From contig JAKLKT010000211.1 of assembly GCA_023150495.1 (NCBI GenBank), positions 1 through 8,268 on the forward strand: a stretch of 8,268 nucleotides of DNA. The letters are read 5' to 3'. Under the pieces are notes generated by a model. That model worked only from the letters and a program-made list of their open reading frames with translations. It was not told the origin of the DNA and made no database searches. The translations under genes were made by a program, and so were the position numbers. This document shows positions 6,465 through 8,268 of the stretch, piece by piece. The number at the start of each line of letters is the position of its first letter. The stretch's first letter is position 1. Source of the DNA: Planctomycetota bacterium. GTDB lineage: Bacteria > Planctomycetota > PLA2.

Positions 6465-6478
6465 GACCGCGGTCGCCC
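6461..6478. repeat. Perfect 18-bp palindrome
   Basis: GGGCGACCGCGGTCGCCC is perfectly self-complementary. As RNA it can form a 7-bp stem with a CGCG loop. It lies 32-49 nt downstream of the OmpA-type stop and before the TPR protease gene. There is no U-run after it in the direction of transcription, so it may be an mRNA-stabilising or attenuating hairpin or a protein-binding site rather than a standard terminator. Confidence 0.55.
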
Positions 6479-6510
6479 GTCCTCCGCGGCCTGCGGGCCG
6501 GGCTAGGGCC

Positions 6511-7215
6511 CTACTTGTCCTCGACGCGGATCTCGACGCGCCGGTTCTTCCACTTGTTGACGTCGCTCGTGTTCGGCGCGACGGGGCGGTTCGGGCCGAA
6601 CCCCGCGACCGACACGCGGGCCTCGCCGATGCCGCCGTCCTTGATCAGGTAGTCGTAGACGGCGAATGCGCGGCCGACCGAGAGCTCGATGTTGCCGCGC
6701 GGGTACTTCTTGCGCGTCTCTTCCCTGGTCACGGGCACGTTGTCCGTGTGCCCCTCGACGCTGACCTTCTGGTTGCCGCCGTGGAGCGCCTCGGCGACGC
6801 GGCCGAGCGCGCGCCGGCCGTCGTCGGAGAGGTCGCTCGAGCCCGTCCCGAAGAGCACGGACTCGCGCAGCACGAAGCGGTACCCGCTTCCGCCGTCGCG
6901 GATCACCTCGATCTGGTTGTCGCCCTTGAAGCGCTCGAGGACGCGCCGGACGCTCTCGCTCATCTCGCCCTTGGCCTCCTCGACGGCCTGCTGGGCGCTG
7001 CCGGCCTTCGCGAGCTTCGCCTCGAGCTCCTTGAGGCGACGGTCCATGGCGTCGCGATCGGCGGTGAGCTGGTTGATCCGCTCCTGCTGCTCCTCGATGA
7101 CGCCGGCCTGGTTCCGGAGCTCGGCCTCCTGCTGCTCCGAGCGCGGTGCCGACTTGCAGCCGACACCGGCGAGCAGAAACACCGCGGCCACGATCCGCGC
7201 GCGCGCGACGGTCAC
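6511..7215 (-). CDS. OmpA/MotB-type peptidoglycan-binding lipoprotein with coiled coil
   Basis: The 234-residue product from the GTG at 7215 starts with a lipoprotein signal (VAAVFLLAGVGC), with C20 as the likely lipidated cysteine; glycine at -3 is a slightly unusual lipobox. Residues about 26-97 are a charged, glutamine-rich coiled coil. The C-terminal OmpA-like domain (about 115-232) has LFGTGSSDLSDDGRR, VEGHTDNVPV (D158), IELSVGRAFAVYDYL (R182) and NRRVEIRV; D158 and R182 correspond to the residues that grip diaminopimelate in peptidoglycan. HTDNVPV and the NIELSVGRA layout are closest to MotB/Pal-type domains. It likely anchors a membrane to the cell wall. The GTG is chosen because a strong GGAGGAG lies just upstream and the signal peptide begins there. 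It begins 22 nt after the HTH-membrane protein gene. Confidence 0.88.
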   Translation of the reverse strand: MTVARARIVAAVFLLAGVGCKSAPRSEQQEAELRNQAGVIEEQQERINQLTADRDAMDRRLKELEAKLAKAGSAQQAVEEAKGEMSESVRRVLERFKGDNQIEVIRDGGSGYRFVLRESVLFGTGSSDLSDDGRRALGRVAEALHGGNQKVSVEGHTDNVPVTREETRKKYPRGNIELSVGRAFAVYDYLIKDGGIGEARVSVAGFGPNRPVAPNTSDVNKWKNRRVEIRVEDK

Positions 7216-7237
7216 GTCCCTCTCCTCCGTCCGCCTG

Positions 7238-7972
7238 CTAGCCGCCGGTCGGCGCCTTCGAGGCGTTGATCCTGTCGGTGACCTTCTTCTTCGCGCCGAA
7301 GCTGTCGTAGAACGCGTTGGACATGCTCCGGAACATGCCGTCCCCGAGCTGGCCGCTGCCCGTCTCGTTGCCGCTCGTGCGGAACGAGAGCGCCACGGCG
7401 AGGAGCATGATGATCGACGTGAGGACGAGCGCGAACGTGATGCCCGGGCTCCCGGCGGGGGCCTCGGCGGCCGCTGCCACGCGCCTGCGGCCACCGCCGG
7501 CGGCGGCCTTCTTCGCACCGGCGACCTCCTCGACCTCCTCCTCCTCGACCTCCTGGGTGAGGTCGGCGGAGAGGTCGATCGGCTCGGTGCTCATGCCGAC
7601 GTCCTCGGCCTTGCCCTTGGGCTCGATGAAGGTGTCCTGGGACGAGATCTCGCGTCCCCGGGCCCCCTCGCCGATCTGGACCTTGTCCTCGCCGCTCTCG
7701 AAGACGAGATCGTCGGTGAGCGTCTCGCCCGACTCCTCGAACGCGGGGGCCTCGTCCTCGAGCGTGATCTCGGAGAGGACCGTCTCGGAGGTCTCGGAGC
7801 CCGTCCCCTTCGACACGAGCTTGTCGATCTCCGACTTCTTGAACTTCATCACGTCGCCTTCGCGGAACGCGGAGATCTCGCCCTCCGAGACCAGACGCTT
7901 GAGCTTGTTCTGGTCGATCTTCAGCTGACGGACGACCTCGTCGAAGGTGTAGAACTCGCCACTCTTTGCCAT
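7238..7972 (-). CDS. Membrane-anchored HTH (excisionase/MerR-like) protein
   Basis: The 244-residue protein has three visible parts. Residues about 6-53 (FYTFDEVVRQLKIDQNKL, then VSEGEISAFREGDVMKFKKSEIDKLV) are an excisionase/MerR-type winged helix-turn-helix. Residues about 57-150 are a strongly acidic, probably disordered linker with repeated SxETLxxx-type patches and a run of glutamates (142-149). After an alanine-rich stretch with RRR at 162-164, residues about 178-197 (TFALVLTSIIMLLAVALSF) form one membrane helix, leaving a tail of about 47 residues. The basic residues before the helix predict the HTH in the cytoplasm and the tail outside. No recombinase or phage gene is nearby, so it is not an excisionase in function. 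AAGGA lies 6 nt before the ATG. Its role is unknown; a membrane-tethered DNA- or protein-binding factor is plausible. Confidence 0.75.
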   Translation of the reverse strand: MAKSGEFYTFDEVVRQLKIDQNKLKRLVSEGEISAFREGDVMKFKKSEIDKLVSKGTGSETSETVLSEITLEDEAPAFEESGETLTDDLVFESGEDKVQIGEGARGREISSQDTFIEPKGKAEDVGMSTEPIDLSADLTQEVEEEEVEEVAGAKKAAAGGGRRRVAAAAEAPAGSPGITFALVLTSIIMLLAVALSFRTSGNETGSGQLGDGMFRSMSNAFYDSFGAKKKVTDRINASKAPTGG

Positions 7973-7993
7973 GTTCGTCCTTGCGCGTTCGCG

Positions 7994-8268
7994 CTACTTG
8001 GCCGCGGCGGCCTTGGCCGCCTGCCGGCTGACCTCCTGCTGATACAGCTCACGCATCCGGTCGTAGGAGAATTCCGATACGTCCTTGTAGCCGGACACCT
8101 TGAGATCGTACTCGATCTTGCGGCTCGCCAGGTACTCGAGGCCCTGCCCCGCCTGGAAGCGGTAGACCGCCACCTGCTCCTGCACCGAGTCGACGAGGAA
8201 CAGCACCGACTCGCCGGTGACCGTCGGGCACGTGACCGCGACGAAGCGGTTGTTGCTGTCCGAGTCCG
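7994..8268 (-). CDS. Conserved hypothetical protein, C-terminal 90 residues (partial)
   Basis: The frame is open from the right edge to a TAG at 7994-7996. The visible residues read DSDSNNRFVAVTCPTVTGE, then a beta-rich VLFLVDSVQEQVAVYRF, RKIEYDLKVSGYKD, and FSYDRMRELYQQE, ending in an alanine/lysine-rich tail. The pattern NNRFxAVT...VLFLVDS...QVAVYRF...IxxDLKxxGYxD resembles hypothetical proteins I associate with planctomycete genomes; no function is known to me. The missing N-terminus may hold a signal or membrane segment. The gene ends 21 nt before the HTH-membrane protein, suggesting they are co-transcribed. An in-frame GTG at 8206 could be read as a start, but the coding pattern continues upstream of it. 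Confidence 0.7.
   Translation of the reverse strand, partial: DSDSNNRFVAVTCPTVTGESVLFLVDSVQEQVAVYRFQAGQGLEYLASRKIEYDLKVSGYKDVSEFSYDRMRELYQQEVSRQAAKAAAAK

Noticed and set aside
4560..6506. A long open plus-strand frame opposite radC and the TPR protease (648 codons)
   Set aside because: It crosses two well-supported minus-strand genes, including their gap, and has the low-complexity composition of an antisense shadow.
7216..7518. N-terminal extension of the OmpA-type lipoprotein
   Set aside because: It is an arginine/serine-rich shadow of the HTH gene's end; the GTG at 7215 follows a strong GGAGGAG and starts a lipoprotein signal.

Overview
The window is GC-rich chromosomal DNA from a bacterium with housekeeping and cell-envelope genes; no mobile element, CRISPR array, tRNA or rRNA is seen. 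The best guess at the organism is a planctomycete or close relative. This rests on an excisionase-type HTH domain fused to an acidic linker and one membrane helix, on the style of the conserved hypothetical C-terminus at the right edge, and on yidC lying away from rnpA and jag. It is inference from family resemblance, not a database match.

Left block (1-1063, minus strand): nrdR overlaps by GTGA the start of an ATP-cone protein, probably a class II or III ribonucleotide reductase large subunit, which runs off the left edge. Upstream of nrdR lies a TTGACG-N17-TAGCGT promoter. A good NrdR box (12 of 16 consensus positions) sits in its spacer, and a weaker second box lies exactly 31 bp away over the expected transcription start. 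This suggests that NrdR represses its own operon and the reductase.

Middle block (1183-4478, plus strand): a second promoter (TTGACG-N17-CATACT) drives a YfcE/diadenosine-tetraphosphatase-like metallophosphoesterase, followed by yidC, the membrane protein insertase. As given, yidC has a +1 frame break near 2269-2274: the signal-anchor helix is in one frame and the rest of the protein in another. Dropping one C from the CCC at 2271-2273 rejoins them into a 796-residue protein.

Right block (8268-4506, minus strand): a closely spaced run of five genes converging on yidC. In transcription order these are a hypothetical protein (partial), a membrane-anchored HTH protein, an OmpA/MotB-type peptidoglycan-binding lipoprotein, a secreted TPR protein with a gluzincin (HEMTH) protease domain, and radC. 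Gaps are 21, 22, 79 and 30 nt, so co-transcription is plausible; its promoter is outside the window. Apart from radC the theme is the cell envelope.

A 14-bp G/C-tract motif (CCCCCGGAGCCCCC or its complement) occurs four times, every time in an intergenic gap. Two copies start 7-8 nt after a stop codon. It is the main pattern that gene content does not explain.
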